This document shows positions 61,801 through 64,000 of a stretch of 64,000 nt of DNA, one piece after another; the stretch's first letter is position 1, and each line of letters opens with the position of its first letter. The notes below the pieces were generated by a model, which was given only the letters and a program-made list of their open reading frames with translations, was not told where the DNA came from and searched no databases. The position numbers were made by a program, and so were the translations under genes. This DNA is from Tomocerus qinae (lineage: Eukaryota; Arthropoda; Collembola; Entomobryomorpha; Tomoceridae), in assembly GCA_020055645.1 (NCBI GenBank), contig CM034549.1:7750001-7814000 (forward strand), given 5' to 3'.

Positions 61801-64000
61801 ATTAATTATTTTGGGTAGTAGGAGAAAAAAGCTGTAAGGTACAGTTGAGGCAAAATGAAATTCTGGACTAGTAATTCTCTCTCGCCTCATCTCCTTTGCT
61901 TTACGATAATTATCTTTGGAAATGAAGAAAGCAAGAAGTCGAAATTAGTTATTGGGACTCGTTTTAGTTTGGGAGTAGCAAGAGTGTGGTCTGTTTTAGT
62001 TAACTTTGGATTTACATTAATTATTACCAGATTTAATTTCATGTTGGAGAAAAGAAATTGTTTTTTTCTAATTCTGAATAAGTGGAAGGAGAGAATGTGG
62101 AGCGGAGAATCTGTATTAGTAAGCCAAGTAAGTAAGAAAGACTGGCTTAGAAATCCATATGGATTAGCATAACATAACACATCACGAAAACAATAGAATG
62201 CAATACAGAAAGTAATTATCTACCGTTTTATTTTAACTAGCTGGGCTATGCATACCCTGACTAAACCACAATACTCATCTCATCTATTCAAACGCATATT
62301 AATGGACAGTGTCAGTGCACGCTTTCTATTCTATCTCCACCAACATTTATATTTATTTTTACTACTACATCTTTCGATGAGTCTCTTCTTTACAACAAGA
62401 CTTTAATTGCCTTTTATGCACAGCCAACGACTTTGTTACACTACTACCTTTTTTACATTTACAGACTTTTCTAATATTAATATAGTACCAGCCCGTACAA
62501 TTTAACATAGAAAGAAGGATTACTTGCTTCTAAGCTATTGTTTAGGATAGCCACCGTAAATACTCGATCCAAACCCCAGGGGATTAACAAACAGAGGCAA
62601 GTGGAAATTAAAAATCCACAAGAATGTTCAGCATTTGTTTCATTTGCCCAAAAATTGATATGCCTACGGAATTATTCAATGCAAACGCCCCACTACGTGT
62701 TTATATTATAGTAATAAGTAAATAGAATTATAAAAAATTGGTAAAAATATTTTTTCAATCAAAATTGTTAACAATAACTAATTAACAATTTTTGACAATT
62801 AAATTATAATTACTGCACATTACTGTTAAAATATTTTTTTCTGTCGATTTTTGACGCAAATCTGTTCGTCAATGTTTATTTAATATTTTCTGGTGATATT
62901 ATAGGTGTGGTTTGTAATTGTAGATTTATGGTATTTGAGTAATATACAATAGTTTGCTGTATATCTCCCTTAGGTGGGTCGGATATATGGAAATAGACAG
63001 CGAGATGTAGAGCACTATTATTATACATATAATAAGTTGAGTAGAGAGTAATGGGAGAGTCTACTGTGGTAATAAGTCCGGTCCACCAGAGTACAATCAA
63101 ACACACAAGAAAACATAACAATAACCTAACTTAACGACCTAATCTCCTTCAAATGAGTTTTCTCTGTGGAATACGGACGATACGAACCAATGCAATGCAC
63201 GAGATGGCCATTTCCTCATAACTATCTTTATTATCAGCCCAACTCCTTCCTCACTTAACTTATTGTTACAGATACTACTCAGAGTAGACTACACTGCGAG
63301 AACAAATGAAAGCCATACCCAAAAGTAATTAAATTTAAACTGGGAAAGATTCCCTAATCATGAAAAATGTTTTGTGTACCTTAAGGCTTGAGGAAGCTGG
63401 AGTAATTCCTTACACGATTTTTATCTCTTTAACGTATATCCTGACTATTTATAATAATAATTATTTTCTCATCCTATTTTACAAAATTTTGGAGCATCCC
63501 TTAAAATCATTTTATGATCAATTTCATAAAGATGTTAAATAAAGTAGTAAATACTAGCCTTGCTATCAAGAACTTCGTTTTAACGTTCTTATTACAGTGC
63601 ATTATTAAAATCACATTCAATTACATGATAAACTCACTAAGTTGATAACTATATATAGCGTTGTATGTCTGAATAGGAAGATACCCACAACTTTGATAAT
63701 TGGATGCTCTCCTAGACATGCATTACAGAGAATTTGTTATAGCATTGAGCTGATAGTGGAGTCATTTTCGTTTTGTTTGATTAATACTATGTATTATGTA
63801 GAAATGAGCTTTTGGAATGGAAATGGTCTGGCCTTCTTTGTTTTGTGATTTGATTGCTTTGCTTCCTTCGTATTCCTTGTAAGAAAAGGTAGAACACAAT
63901 AGTTAGGATGGAGCGCAGATGGGGGAAACTAAATTGAGTTGAGTGAGATGAGCTAGTCAATCAATTCGAAGGTGATGTGATGCCATAATACATAAATGTA
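55824..64000. other. Non-coding stretch to the end of the window
   Basis: Frames stay under about 110 codons, with no recognised family or consistent splicing. The DNA is AT-rich. No RNA gene, CRISPR array or complete mobile element was seen. Confidence 0.55.

Overview
This is a eukaryotic, AT-rich, gene-poor nuclear window. It holds one recognisable host gene and a large stack of nested transposable elements. The host gene has spliced exons with GT..AG introns and encodes a LIM-only (LMO4-type) protein, which makes the source an animal. The non-LTR retrotransposon, the hAT MITE and the long introns and flanks would suit an arthropod or another invertebrate, but the species cannot be fixed from the sequence.

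Layout. Bases 1-14339 hold no gene I can support, only scattered palindromes. Bases 14340-21304 (+) carry a four-exon LMO4-like gene of 249 codons: a Gly/Pro/His-rich N-terminus, two LIM domains and a basic tail with a GRP core. Bases 21305-25333 look non-coding. Bases 25334-28721 are bounded by a 13-bp perfect terminal inverted repeat and contain about 1.5 kb of 20-bp minisatellite arranged as two arms in opposite orientation. Bases 28722-36664 look non-coding. Bases 36673-37266 are a 594-bp hAT-type MITE with a perfect 8-bp target duplication. Bases 37275-44536 look non-coding.

Bases 44543-55823 are a nested transposon stack. A CR1/Jockey-like non-LTR retrotransposon (ORF1, then an ORF2 with endonuclease and reverse transcriptase) is cut near the end of ORF2 by a DNA transposon of about 7.4 kb (47909-55302). 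The missing C-terminus of ORF2 resumes on the far side. The DNA transposon encodes a spliced transposase with zinc-finger, DDE and SWIM regions, broken by two single-base shifts that both lie in homopolymer runs. It also carries tandem repeats, a further inverted-repeat element (52306-53772) containing a foldback (53099-53417), a duplicated 369-bp end segment, and a second 20-bp minisatellite. Bases 55824-64000 show no gene.

The most unusual signal is the 20-bp minisatellite family built around ACTCGAA. It sits inside two otherwise dissimilar inverted-repeat elements 26 kb apart. In the second element it starts exactly where a copy of the transposon end stops, as if it grew out of the terminal repeat. 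In the first it forms a foldback hundreds of bases long on each side.
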